Assembly: GCA_958510875.1 (NCBI GenBank)
Contig: OY294067.1
Location: forward strand, 277,717,242-277,781,241
Origin: Endomychus coccineus
Lineage: Eukaryota > Arthropoda > Insecta > Coleoptera > Endomychidae
Length of the DNA stretch: 64,000 nt
Direction of reading: 5' to 3'
Position 1 is the stretch's first letter. Every line of letters begins with the position of its first letter. Made by a program: the position numbers and the translations under genes. Positions 54,601 to 64,000 of this stretch are shown piece after piece. The notes under the pieces were generated by a model that had not been told where the DNA came from, made no database searches, and worked only from the letters and a program-made list of their open reading frames with translations.

Positions 54601-56845
54601 CTTCCATAACTCATCTGCTTTGTAGCATTGATCATAAGCTTCTAAATTATTTAATTCACCTCCGTGCGTTAGAACAAATACTATTATCGAGTTAACTTGA
54701 GAGAGGTCTTCTGCTAGAACTGTAGACAAAAAAGTTGGATATTGTGGAAAAGAATCATTTTTATTTTATAGTTTTAGTGTATGCTTTCAAGAACACTAGA
54801 TACGTTGCAGCATTAATTATCATTAAAAAAAAGAAACTTACGAAAACAGCTTGAAAAAGAAGCCATAGAGGAATAGCGTATGTCAGAAAACAGCTAGTGA
54901 AGATTAGAAAACTTATGTAAAACATTCTCAATGCTAACTATTGACCAACCTATAGAGGTATCTCATTTTATAACCACTTTAAAAACCTACTGCGCAAGGA
55001 AAATAACTTCAAGGACCATAAATGCTTCAAATCTTTGTTATATACATTTTTGATAAAAAGGGCATTCTACTCGGTAGAAGAGTTTCGTCAAAGTTGAAAA
55101 TGCTCACAGTATCTTCTTTCCTTTTGTTTTTATAATATTCTTCGATTTTTAATAACCTCTTTGAGGTACATAACCTTGAATGTAAGAATGTTAATGTATT
55201 ATTGAATGCTTAACTAAATTTAGATGTTTATCACAAATATAAATGTATAAATGTATGACTAGTCTAACAAGTTATGTACATCTGTGTATTAACACCTGTT
55301 ACAGTCCAGGCCTTTAAGGAGGAAAATCGACGATTTTTGTCCTAATTTCGGCTAGCTCTAATTTTGGTCTATTCTTATGTATTTTGACGCGCTGACGACG
55401 ATGATGTAGTTTGAATTTGGGATGACCCGGTGCTCGAAAAACTTTGGCCAGTTTTTGGACCCAAAATATGTCCATTTTACGATTTTTTGCGTGTTGAGAG
55501 GAAAATATGAGTTGTATGAAAAAACGTTCGAAACAAAAGTTGTTGGAAAAATTAATACGCTCCAGGCCGAAGTTAATTCGAGTTCGTGCTTCTAGCACAT
55601 TAAAAATTGAGAATATGTCAGAGTTTTTGTTTTTTTCTTATTCTGTTCAGGTGAAAAGTGTTTTTATTTCTCTTTTTTTTTTGGTTTTTGGTATTTTGAC
55701 CTAACTAATTTTTTGGCGCGAAAATCGGCAATCGGGTTTCACAAATTTCAGAGGAAATACTTATGTTATCAATCTAAAACTGAACTCATTCGAAATACTT
55801 CGTTATTCTGCAGCTAATATTCAAAATTATTCATTTTGATTTAAAGACATGACTTTGGCGCCATTTTGAAAATTTTGGACTACCGAAAAATCCAAATTTT
55901 TCAAGGTTAGAAATTGTTCAAGGAATTCAAATTCAATTCTATGAGAGGTTCTAAGAACGAGTATTTTAGGCCCAAGCAGATCGATTCGGGTTGAGTAGAA
56001 GTGGAGTTATCCTAATGAATGTGTTTGGGCCTCTAGGGGGCCTTTGAAAAAATGGCCATTTTTGGGACCAAACAATGGCCATAGTTTTTCGAGCACAAGG
56101 TTAGCCCAAATGTAAACTACACCATGTTTTTAGCGCGTCAAAATACATAAGAATAGACCAAAATTAGAGCTTGCCGGAATTGGGACAAAAAAATTCCTTA
56201 AATGCCTGAACTATTATAACATATTTTGTATTGCTACTTTAATAGATGAATAAATATATTTCTGTTTCTATAATATAGTAACTAAACCCCTGTGGCAAGT
56301 ATCCTTTACTTCCAACTATTGAAAAGGAAGATTAGTAATAAGTAGGTAAGTAAGTGAGGTGCCACAGGGCATAATTAGTGGGACCATCATCATTTATTAT
56401 ATACCTACATTAATGATTTATTGAACGAAAATAAAAGATTCAAAGACTGGCTTGACTGTAAAGTACTATCACACAGAGTGAAGGGGGGCGGTATAGTCCA
56501 GCAACAATCAGAATCTTGGCACTTACTGTTATCAACGTTGTCAAATATTTCTTGTCTGGTCTTATCTGAGAATAGGAATCTCTCTTCAATGTTGAATCCC
56601 AGTCTTGAGAAACAACTAATTATTGTTTCGACATCACGTTTTGTTCCGACACGCTTGTCCAGATGATCATCCTTATACATTTCGTGATTGAATATGATGA
56701 CCAATCCTGGTTCAGAGCCTTGTCGCACAAATTCCAATTTATCCTGTCTGTATGACTTATCCTCTTTGAACTTATCCTCGTTGAACTTATCACTCTTCTC
56801 TGGATTACAGATAATAAGAACTATTAAGAACGTATTAAACGACAT
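49432..56845 (-). CDS. Caspase-family cysteine protease, gene B (four exons, 325 residues)
   Basis: Exons: 56845-56527, 54719-54547, 50064-49938 and 49790-49432; intron phases 1, 0 and 1. The frame is open throughout. Residues expected for an active caspase are present: Arg65 (KRVGT), His125 (LTHGG), Gln164-Ala-Cys166-Lys-Gly, Arg212 (VSFRN) and the TWFIQELC block at 218-225. There is no long DED/CARD prodomain; the first 44 residues are short and partly hydrophobic. The catalytic fold should end near residue 283 (FVSTLKKKFYL); residues 288-313 form a Leu-rich, charged, coiled-coil-like helix and then a Pro-rich end, which is unusual. GND at about residue 177 could be a processing site. Introns hold a MADF-like fragment and several TEs. 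The start Met is inferred from conservation with gene A; an upstream exon is possible. Confidence 0.8.
49938..50064 (-). CDS. Caspase B exon 3 (catalytic Cys)
   Basis: Acceptor ctgtag, then ACKGKTRC, and donor G|GTAAAA after YSTLEG. 127 bases. Confidence 0.85.
50470..50775 (-). CDS. MADF/Myb-SANT-like DNA-binding fragment inside caspase B intron 2
   Basis: The 101-codon frame has LKWTKNVMMEFLELYHKHDY, then LWNHRTDRYRNRHEREN, then LTIANLKNKIKTIRTMYG. This fits the three-helix MADF type (W...L-x-L-Y...LW...Y.N...R..A). MADF domains bind DNA and occur in host regulators and as accessory proteins of TEs such as Harbinger. Only one domain is present and the frame ends soon after it; TATG|GTATGG could be a donor. 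It is on the same strand as the caspase, between its exons 2 and 3. The unit A copy is broken, so the older state was probably TE-derived. Confidence 0.55.
   Translation of the reverse strand: MNASGRDAHACVSFVYSESYFTNQRMSLKWTKNVMMEFLELYHKHDYLWNHRTDRYRNRHERENALGSIVKEMEISGLTIANLKNKIKTIRTMYGMADHSF
51606..51670. repeat. (TA)n tract inside the P-like element
   Basis: 65 bp of pure TA, next to the 3' end of the THAP frame. Confidence 0.9.
51670..51985 (-). pseudogene. THAP-domain remnant in two exons (P-like element)
   Basis: Exon 1 (51985-51918) reads MVGICKSCKKSKNPPSPYKS then FFK; after a 76-bp intron (GTAAGT...TTGTAG) exon 2 (51841-51670) continues FEKEWCEFFDLQ, then SSTVGSDHFEDKYI. Spacing fits the C-x2-C...C-x2-H zinc finger of THAP domains, except that the third Cys is Gly (VGSDHF for V-C-S-x-HF), so metal binding should fail. 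No transposase follows. Confidence 0.65.
52352..54231. mobile_element. Long-TIR element, 1.88 kb, with a nested mariner
   Basis: The outer ends GTCCAGTCAATG and (inverted) GTCCAGTCAATG are perfect. Inverted similarity runs about 220 bp, including TTCGATTCGTAATCACCTAT and ATAGACAAAAGCCGACC. TA flanks each side. Unit A has the empty site at about 24338. No own transposase was seen, only the nested mariner. Confidence 0.85.
53120..53997 (+). pseudogene. Nested mariner-like element, internally deleted
   Basis: Ends GGGTGTTTCTTTTAAAGGCT and the inverse near 53985. The coding strand has MNRLTLEQRLQIAQSIL, then in another frame RALRAFYGTINRPSQRLIR, later CPSTLWEIPREDFNLRAYKI, FGEWAEHCHWS, and then jumps to WPPRSCYSTPLD. 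The stretch with the first two catalytic Asp residues is deleted. Confidence 0.75.
54370..54500 (-). pseudogene. GIY-YIG-like relic in caspase B intron 2
   Basis: Reads FEKCNVVYVGQTDGVE; counterpart of 36870-36990. It starts about 45 bases after exon 2. Confidence 0.4.
54547..54719 (-). CDS. Caspase B exon 2 (catalytic His)
   Basis: Acceptor gtctacag, donor CAG|GTAATC. Encodes AEDLSQVNSIIVFVLTHGG, then YKADELWKKFAAC, then PKMFVFQ. 173 bases. Confidence 0.85.
55302..56213. mobile_element. Harbinger-like TIR element, 912 bp, non-autonomous
   Basis: TTA is duplicated at 55299-55301 and 56214-56216. Ends CAGTCCAGGC and (inverted) TAGTTCAGGC; the inverted arms extend about 200 bp and include TCTAATTTTGGTCTATTCTT. 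Unit A has the empty site CTGTTATAACAT at about 37688. A 3-bp TTA duplication suggests PIF/Harbinger, but no transposase is present. A related partial copy lies at 32690-33462. Confidence 0.8.
56527..56845 (-). CDS. Caspase B exon 1
   Basis: GSEPGLVIIFNHEMY and KRVGTKRDVETIISCFSRLG; donor A|GTAAGT. The NPEKSDKF region is preceded by 'ttattatctgtaatccag', which could be an acceptor, so the true start may be 36-40 bases inside this range. Confidence 0.75.
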
Positions 56846-56899
56846 GAAATTTTTTATTACGAAGAGCAAAAAATTCTCAAAAATTGTGCTACACAAACC

Positions 56900-58080
56900 T
56901 ATTTTATATAGCTCAGAACAAATCTACAAAGAATCAGGAATATTAAACACAAAACAAATGTATTGTAAGCCCTGATTCATTACAAAAAGCCCCCTTTTCA
57001 GCTGAAACCAGTCAATCACAGTTATGATACGAGAGCCATATCGGGAAAAAAAGTGAAAATGCTAAAAGCAAAAAAAAATATCTACATCCAGATGGTTACA
57101 ATACATCGGACCTCGGCTCTACAACTTACTCCCTACTACAGTAAGACAGGGGAAAGTTCCTTTCACAAATTTGAGAAACAAACCCACTATTGGATATCAT
57201 CTAATAGTAGGATAATAAAAAGCATAATTGGTATTCATCACAACAAATTTTTTTTATTGATTGATGTCATTTGTGATGGATTGTAATTAGATCTCGAGCA
57301 CAACCCACGTCGTTCCACGACTAACCTAAATTGTTTTGTTGAGTATAAAGGGGTAATGCTAATGATTTCCAATGTGAACTCACTATAAAAGTAATTTGAT
57401 AAAAAAGTAACTTAATAACTTAATATAAAGGAATTGATCAATTTAATTATTAAATCATAATCAGCTTCAAGTCAGTGAAACTCAACATTAATAAATAAAA
57501 TTAGTGAAATTCTTATTGTGTAAAAAAAGGGAAATATATTTCCATATTGAAGTGTAACAAGAATTTCATCATTCCCTACAATTACCATAGTGGTTATGAG
57601 TATTTGTTATAAGTAAAGTACCAGGATAAAATTTAATCAATTATCTCTTTGAAAATTGGAGTGAACAGTAGTTGGGGAACCGGAGTTGGTAGTTACAGGG
57701 GCAGGTTGTTACAGTTACTTTAAATTTTCACGCTGTCATCCGCTCCATACGTTCAATAAATCGAACCCGATCTTTCAATGAAGTTGTGTTTCAATCCAAT
57801 TATAAATCTAAACAAACAATTGGCTTCCAAAAGTGGAGCCATAAAAAGAACTATAAGACTAGTAATTCATATCATAATAATACATACACACATACATGCC
57901 AGGCCACGTGAGAAACTGCATCTAATTTATTTAGCAAGTTACTGATTTACAAAATTGCTCAATTAATTATTGCTTTACGAATGATTTTTGAAAGTGGTTT
58001 GGTGGTAGCCATTGAGTGGTAGCCATGAATCTACTCCTGAGATATATCGTCTCTTCAGACTTGATAACTTTTATTCCTCA
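56900..58080. other. Upstream region of caspase B, nothing recognised
   Basis: AT-rich; it may hold the promoter and an untranslated first exon of caspase B, but no convincing TATA or initiator set could be assigned. Confidence 0.3.
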
Positions 58081-58081
58081 G

Positions 58082-58290
58082 TGCGATAAAGGTCAATATT
58101 AGAGATTTCCAAATCACTGAAATGTTCATGACAGTGAGCGCTTGGGGTTTGATGACATGACTATCGCAGCCTACTGTAGTCATTATAGAAGAATTGACTC
58201 CGACAGTGAAGTCGTCACTTCCCAACCACACTCTCTGTCATGAGAATTCCAGTACATTTGAAAACTATAATTGACCTTTATCGCAGTGGG
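58082..58290. repeat. Hairpin, unit B copy
   Basis: Outer arms GCGATAAAGGTCAAT.. and ..ATTGACCTTTATCGC, with inner arms CATGACAGTGAG and CTCTGTCATG. About 205 bp in all. In unit A the left outer arm has been replaced. Confidence 0.75.
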
Positions 58291-59285
58291 GAATGGGTTA
58301 GAATAAGCTGATTTTTTCCTTCATAATTCTTGTTTAATTTCTTTGTTATACAAGTATTATAAGAGCTTTAAATAGAGTATCTGAGAATGTGATGAGATAT
58401 TCTTGGTTCACTATTTTTAGAAAATGGAATTAAAAATTGATTATAAGCTAAAACTTAATACCTAATTTATCTACTATCTACATTTCCAATTTATGGAGTT
58501 CAGTATTGATCTTTTTTTAACTTGGAACATTCCACGAAGGTATAGGTACCTACTAGGTAGAATTATCATGTCTAAGTTTAAATGATTCTCAAATACATTA
58601 CTAACAGGAATTGTTGAACTACAGGTATTCATGAAGATGTTAGAAGATAATGAATGAATGTGAGTTGACGGTTTTGACTAGAACCTAAAGGTCGAAACAG
58701 CTGTCAAAGTTTCAGCTGCTTTGTTCAGATACTTTTGTGATACAGTTTTATTCTTGAATAATGATAATATGTTTAAAACTCACCAATTGTTAAAGAGTGT
58801 ACTCGTGGTTCTTTGGGAGGTACACCAATCGACTTTGGGGGATCTTTAATAGGAGACGCATCTGTCACCGATTTCATGGTATTTGCAGTTCTGCTGAACA
58901 CATTAAACTGAATGTCTCACTAACTGATGACATTTATTTATCTTATCAAGAGATTATATTGAAGGATATCCCTTTGTTATTGTTATGTACGTTATCTGAT
59001 AGCTATGTGATATACGATTAAATAGAGGCATAAAGGAAAATCGTTTTGGAACAAAGCCATGATGTGCCTCAACTATTTAACGGAATTGAGTAATATGGTG
59101 AAATCTTGAGAAAGTGTAGCTTTGACATCATTGCTCTATGACATCTTCAAGGCTGATATTCATATGCTATTACTCGATTTGAAACTGATATCTATTAAAG
59201 AATGTCCAACCAAAGGTGATTCTCAAAAAACAACTACTCCCCTTGAGCAATTGGAGAAGGAATTGTAATCGTTCAAAGAATCGTT

Positions 59286-60339
59286 ACTGCTCCATAACTT
59301 TATGTTGGTACAATATGTTCAATGAAAATTGGGCAATATGTGTACTCCAGGAACAGCTTCCTTTTACGAAAATAAGGTGATTCAAGTCAACTGGTACCAG
59401 TACAATTTTCCTTCCAAGAAGTTAAATATATGGGAATAAAACAAAAATTTACACCGGAATTTGTTAACTTTCTTGGATAATATTAGCCAAATTTTGTGAA
59501 AAACTTTTTATGCTGGTGAATACGAATATCTATTAGTTTCTTACGTCGAATCTAGCAGGCGTTCTGAGCGCATATACATATGCTGTCTTAACCCCTTCAG
59601 ATGTTTTTTTGAAGATAGTGATTGTTGAAAAGTAATTTAACAACTTTAGTCTTTTTGCTTGAGAAAAGGTATACTTGATGCATGTCGGTGTTGCTAAAGT
59701 GCGTCATTTTAGAGAATACTTAGTTTAAAGTTAATGCTAAGATGTATGAAATACAATAACTTGTCAAATTAGTTTCAATTCCAAATGAGGTTTTGCATTT
59801 TTTTATATTTTGACTACATCACAGGAAAACCTATAATGTTCGAGGAATATCGTGTGAGCAAGAGGTGGAATGTGGAGAAGATCCACAACTTCGCCGATAG
59901 AAAAATTAAGTCTGGTTGAAATTTGTTCGGCAGGTCTTGAGCTTAACAATGAAGTGGTGAATAGCCTGAGCTCCTCTAACCCGCCTACCTGGAATCTGTC
60001 GTGGTGGAATAACAGACGAGATTTCTGAAGAAATCTAACCATGAAAATATCTATATATATATATATATATAAATATATACTAGAAGGTCGGTTAGTACGC
60101 TGCGCATATGCCAAAAGAGTTAAGATGGAGTAAGTAAGTGAGCCGAAAATTAAATTAATGAAAATTAAACTATTATATTTATTTCATTTGCTTATTCTAC
60201 CGTTCGCTATTCTCCGTCTTAAGTAGAAGACACCGTTCGCTACGATCACTCCATCTTTCGCATACGCTTCTTTCAAAGGATTGGATCAGGGATTCTTCCG
60301 AGTGGTAAACCACGTCTCCGCAGGAGACACTGAGACACC
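59286..60339. other. Spacer after the duplication
   Basis: No gene was recognised. A TA-rich run lies at about 60049-60079. The GC-richer part from 59830 may belong to the LINE that follows. Confidence 0.35.
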
Positions 60340-61620
60340 CAGTGTCGGTTCATTTTCCTGACTCTGGAGACAGAGATCTGACAATCGAAAGAGTCGATGC
60401 ACAGAGTGACCGTCGTAACGCTGACTTTCGTCTATCCTCAGACATTGTCAATTATGACAAGGTGAAGTGGGCTATATCCGGGTTCGCGCCGATATATCAC
60501 CAGGCGAAGATAGAATCTTCCTGGCTCTCCTACAAGAGCGTTAGGGAATCATTGAGCTATTGGCGAAAATCTTCCGATTTTGTATTGCCCCTGACGTTAT
60601 TCCAAAGCTATGGCGGGCAGTGAAGGTCGTGTTCATTCCAAAGGCGAGTAAAACTTATTATACATAAGCTGAGGTATTCAGCCCTATTAGTCTAACTTCA
60701 TTCCTATTAGAGGCAACGGAGAGATCGATTGACAGACACTTAAGGGATGGCCTACTGAAGGACTATCCCTTACACTGTCGTCAACACGTCTACCAGGCTG
60801 GGCTCTCGTCTGAAACGGTTTTGCATTATCTAGTCACAAGAATAGATCGTGCAATGGCCCGTGAGGAACATGCCCTGGTGGTGTTTATGGACATCGAAAT
60901 GGCATTTGATAACACCTCCGTCGAGTCTATCTGCTCAGGCGCTGAGAAGCATGTAGTCAGTCCAACATTGGTCCGGTGGATTGAAGCCATGCTATCTACG
61001 CGTGCGATAAAGGCGTAACATAAAGGATGCGTTGTATATAACACCGCTACAAAAGGTTATTCACAGAGAGGTGTCCTATATCCGCTTTTGTGGTGCCTTG
61101 TAGTCGATGGACTCATGAAGGAGTTTGAAGAAGCAGGGTCTTAGGCCCAAGCCTATGCCGATGACTTGGTCTGCGTCATCTTTAGGCGGCACTTAGGGAC
61201 ATTGTGGTATCTGCAAACCACATTGCTCGGCGTGGTGAACCGCAGGTGCCGCACCGAGGGCTTAACCACGACAAAACGGAAATTGTACTGCTTACCAGGA
61301 AACGTAAGCTCGGCACACTATCAGAGATTACCTTCTCTGGCAAGGTTCCGCCACTCAAACTGACCTGGCACGATAACACTCGAATATCGAGTGGGTAAAG
61401 TATCTGCGTTCTTCTAGGCGTGTAGGAAAGCTTTCAGCAGCACATGGGGATTACAGCCAAGGATCCTTCATTGGATCTATACCGCTGTGATCAGGCCTAT
61501 GGTCACCTATGCTGCGGTCGTGTGGTGGATGGGGACAAGGACTGGTATGTCTAAGCACGCCTTAAACCGGCTGCAGCGGCTTGCATGCGTAGGTATATTG
61601 AGTTGTATGAGGTTGTCATC
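60340..61620 (+). pseudogene. R1-like LINE reverse transcriptase, frameshifted
   Basis: Consecutive blocks in changing frames: VNYDKVKWAISGFAP, LWRAVKVVFIPKASK, SPISLTSFLLEATERSIDR, HVYQAGLSSETVLHYLVTRI, EEHALVVFMDIEMAFDNTS (where the family has DIEGAFDNT) and QAYADDLVCVIF (YADD). This is the order of R1-clade RTs. Stops at 60620 and 61016 and several shifts break it. The 3' end past 61620 is not defined. Confidence 0.85.
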
Positions 61621-62432
61621 TTCAAAACGATACTAATGTATGTATTTTGACTATCAAGAGCTTAAGATATGTATAGTCAAAATAAGATATAATTAATGAG
61701 TGGGGTTTCGATTTAAATATGGTGAAATACAAGTAGGTGAATTACGGGGAATTTCATTTTACCAAGACGTCCAAATGAATGTTGTAGTATAAGTCTAGAT
61801 GATTGTTTAAAAATTTTAAAGTGAAAACTTATTTAGACGCGTTGAGCTATTCCAGATGGGGGGTAAAACCATGATTCCGTCACGTGCCGTCTCGCTGTAC
61901 CTATCTAAATTAGGTATTATTATGTATACTGCCGCGAGCGCAACTACTCGGGTCAGGCGTCAGGCAGTCTCTCTATACGCTTATACACGTGTGCTGATCT
62001 GAGTCGGATACTCGACGTTATTCATTTACTCAATCCTCGGTCCTCGTGCAGACGAAAGTTATAGTTTTATTGAATTTATCAGTTGTACATTGTGTACTTA
62101 GTGTCGTATCTACGTGCAAGGTTTTATTGTGAATATAATTCTTGTCATAAGAATATAACATTAGTGATGTCTATAAGTGAGAACTTTTGCATGTGTACTA
62201 CACATTGATGACTTTGTGTTATATCTAGTTTATCATTTTCATTGTTCGAATGTTGGATCACAGCATCAAATATAATAGTGAGTATCGTCTTGATGTTTTT
62301 TTTAATACTACTAATACGAAAGTAAAAAAATGTATTTCAAATAATTATTTGTGGTGTAATTTACGATCATCCTTACATTTGACGGAAATGTTTATATGTT
62401 TACATTTTGCGTTTCTTTTTAGATTATTTGTT
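61621..62432. other. Spacer, nothing recognised
   Basis: A GC-richer patch at 61860-62060 lacks a frame. Confidence 0.35.
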
Positions 62433-62498
62433 CATTGGTCCGAATTGAAGATGTTTTCTTTTACCACCATCCGTAGAGATCTTCAATTCGGACCAATG
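62433..62498. repeat. Perfect 20-bp inverted repeat with 26-base loop
   Basis: CATTGGTCCGAATTGAAGAT and its exact inverse at 62479-62498. The size is in the range of a small hairpin RNA precursor, but nothing shows that it is transcribed. Confidence 0.85.
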
Positions 62499-62799
62499 CT
62501 GTTTAACATTACTTTCATTTACATCGATGTAAATATCAATGAATAATATGTTTCGAAAATAAAATAATGTGTATTTATTATAATGACTATCGGGTTACAT
62601 TCATACTCTTTACAGGGATTGTACCGCTCATTATACTTTTTTTATTATTAAATATAAAAATGTATGTAATTGTTGATTGAAATGCTGACAATTGTGAAAA
62701 CTAAAGAAAAACTAATTATAATAATTTTCATTTAAAAATAATAAAATTGTAATTTCGGATGCTACAACGAGTACAACAACTCCATACTAAACTCCGTAG

Positions 62800-63069
62800 A
62801 CAATAGTACCTGTGGCATCGGATGTCTTCGCTGGTTGTCATAATGCTGAGCAACAAAATTTCGTCAGGCAAAAGTTGCATAAAATGAGAGCCGATGATAC
62901 GGGTGGATTACCATACGAGTTAATTTTAGTTCTTAACCGACCATACATGATAAATAATAACATAGATGTTGGGGATGGATTGTCTAATGGCACTGTCAGA
63001 AAATTGTGCCTTGTAGAAAGAGATGATACTGGTGAAATCATACGAATTTGGATGAAATTCCCAAAATAA
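62800..63069 (+). pseudogene. C-terminal fragment of a Helitron/Pif1-type helicase
   Basis: The frame reads VASDVFAGCHNAEQQNFVRQ, then GGLPYELILVLNRPYMI, then NNIDVGDGLSNGTVRKL and RIWMKFPK. The L-P-x-x-L-x-L-x-x-x-x-P-x-M-x-x-x-NID-x-x-x-GL-x-NG pattern is motif VI-side helicase sequence typical of Helitron Rep/helicase and Pif1 proteins. The helicase core upstream is absent. No Helitron 3' end (CTRR with hairpin) was found right after. Confidence 0.7.
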
Positions 63070-64000
63070 ATTGGTTAGTTCATAATGTCAGTTTTCACTT
63101 CTGTCAACAGTGCTCGGTGACTGCCCGTAATTTTTTTGTCTTTATTTTTTATTCTTTCGAACATTTCTACTGATTTCAGGGTGTTTAATTTGAGACCTCT
63201 CTACATTCATCTAATTTAAAAAAAGTGTATTATAGTTATGTTAGTGTTTCTATAATATATGTGATAAAAACAAAGTAATAAGTGTTTTATTATATCAATA
63301 TGTAAAATTATCACAAAGTAACGGCTTCCACTATCGATTATTTAAACAATTAGAAGATTGGCTTCTGGAATTCGGATCAAATAGAAGTCTTTTTTATGAG
63401 CCAAACGTCAATATGAAGGTAAATGTAATGCGGAAAGTATTCATTTGGATAACTGTATTGCTACAACAAATTCCACAATTCAGTTTCACTAGAAGCGTCA
63501 TGGTAACAAGACGCTATAGAAACGTCTTTTGGTATTACAATGAAACGACGTCATCAATTTCTATGCGCTAGGATTTTGCAGGAAAGTAGAACGTAACGAG
63601 AGAGAATATGTTAAGCGTGACAACGTCGATATAGATGCGGACAGCAGCAATGATTCGACGCGAAAGTCGTGCGCACAGTAGTGAGCTCTGGCTGGGTCGC
63701 GCTCGCCGCTCCATCTTGAGTAGAATATAGCTTGTGAACGGTGACTGTATAATTGTGCCACCAAAACCCGATGTTTATAGTGTAAAGTGTTCACAATCAC
63801 TTCAAGAAATGTCTTCGAACAACCAAAAGCTCTCGACCACGCAACGTATGATACAAGGTCAGTGCAATGGTCTTCTTACCACTCTCTATTGCCGACGTCT
63901 CGCGCATTTCATTTGCAAGATTGATTTTCAGACGCCATGACTATTGATTTCACCGATATTATGACAGTACCATAGTAAAAGTGAAAGAATTAAAGACGTA
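63070..64000. other. Right-end spacer with one short unrecognised ORF
   Basis: A plus frame at 63734-63940 starts MNGDCIIVPPKPDVYS and runs past a possible donor ACAAG|GTCAGT at about 63858. It could be the first coding exon of a gene continuing outside the window. No domain was recognised. Confidence 0.3.

Larger units (their letters stand above)
44471..59285. repeat. Unit B of the tandem segmental duplication
   Basis: It is collinear with unit A but only 14.8 kb long. Private insertions: Copia piece (46080-47935), P-like element (50875-52184), long-TIR element (52352-54231) and Harbinger-like element (55302-56213). It lacks those of unit A. Confidence 0.85.

Overview
This is animal, very probably insect, nuclear DNA. 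There are no bacterial-style operons. Coding pieces are split by GT/AG introns, (TA)n microsatellites are long, and the window is packed with nested transposable elements (TEs): Penelope-like elements, R1-like and I-like LINEs, a Copia fragment, several Tc1/mariner-like elements, hAT, a P-like element with a THAP exon, a Harbinger-like TIR element and a Helitron helicase piece. Exact taxon is not resolved from sequence alone.

The main host feature is a pair of caspase-family genes on the minus strand. Each has four recognisable exons whose splice sites and phases agree (phase 1, phase 0, phase 1). Gene B (49432-56845) gives an open 325-residue reading with the catalytic His, Cys and substrate-binding Arg residues in place. 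Gene A (19976-38334) has the same exons, but a 3.9-kb transposon sits in its last exon and replaces the C-terminus, and a 12.4-kb insertion enlarges its second intron. Both proteins carry a predicted coiled-coil tail beyond the normal caspase C-terminus. The two genes lie in one direct tandem segmental duplication: unit A about 13411-44470, unit B about 44471-59285. Several TEs occur in only one unit, with an empty site in the other, so they inserted after the duplication.

The left third (2570-12840) holds a second, older repeat family, X1, X2 and X3. X1 and X2 contain a plus-strand, caspase-like exon corresponding to exon 2, with the catalytic His replaced. Around it are a Penelope-like element (550-2545), an I-like LINE end, a hAT fragment, a GC-rich block and a MITE hairpin.

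The insertions inside unit A carry a family of 473-bp units, each with a tRNA-like Pol III gene (A box, B box, TTTT stop) and a position where (TA)n tracts expand. These lie at 16.4-17.9 kb and 24.6-25.8 kb. The 12.4-kb insertion also holds clusters of a CTGAGCGTCC motif near both ends, a second Penelope-like element, an array of long hairpins (28.56-30.29 kb), an element with long inverted repeats around a Cys-rich ORF, and a hammerhead-like motif. The right end (59.3-64 kb) has an R1-like LINE, a perfect 20-bp hairpin and a Helitron helicase fragment.

All family assignments are by eye; no database search was run.
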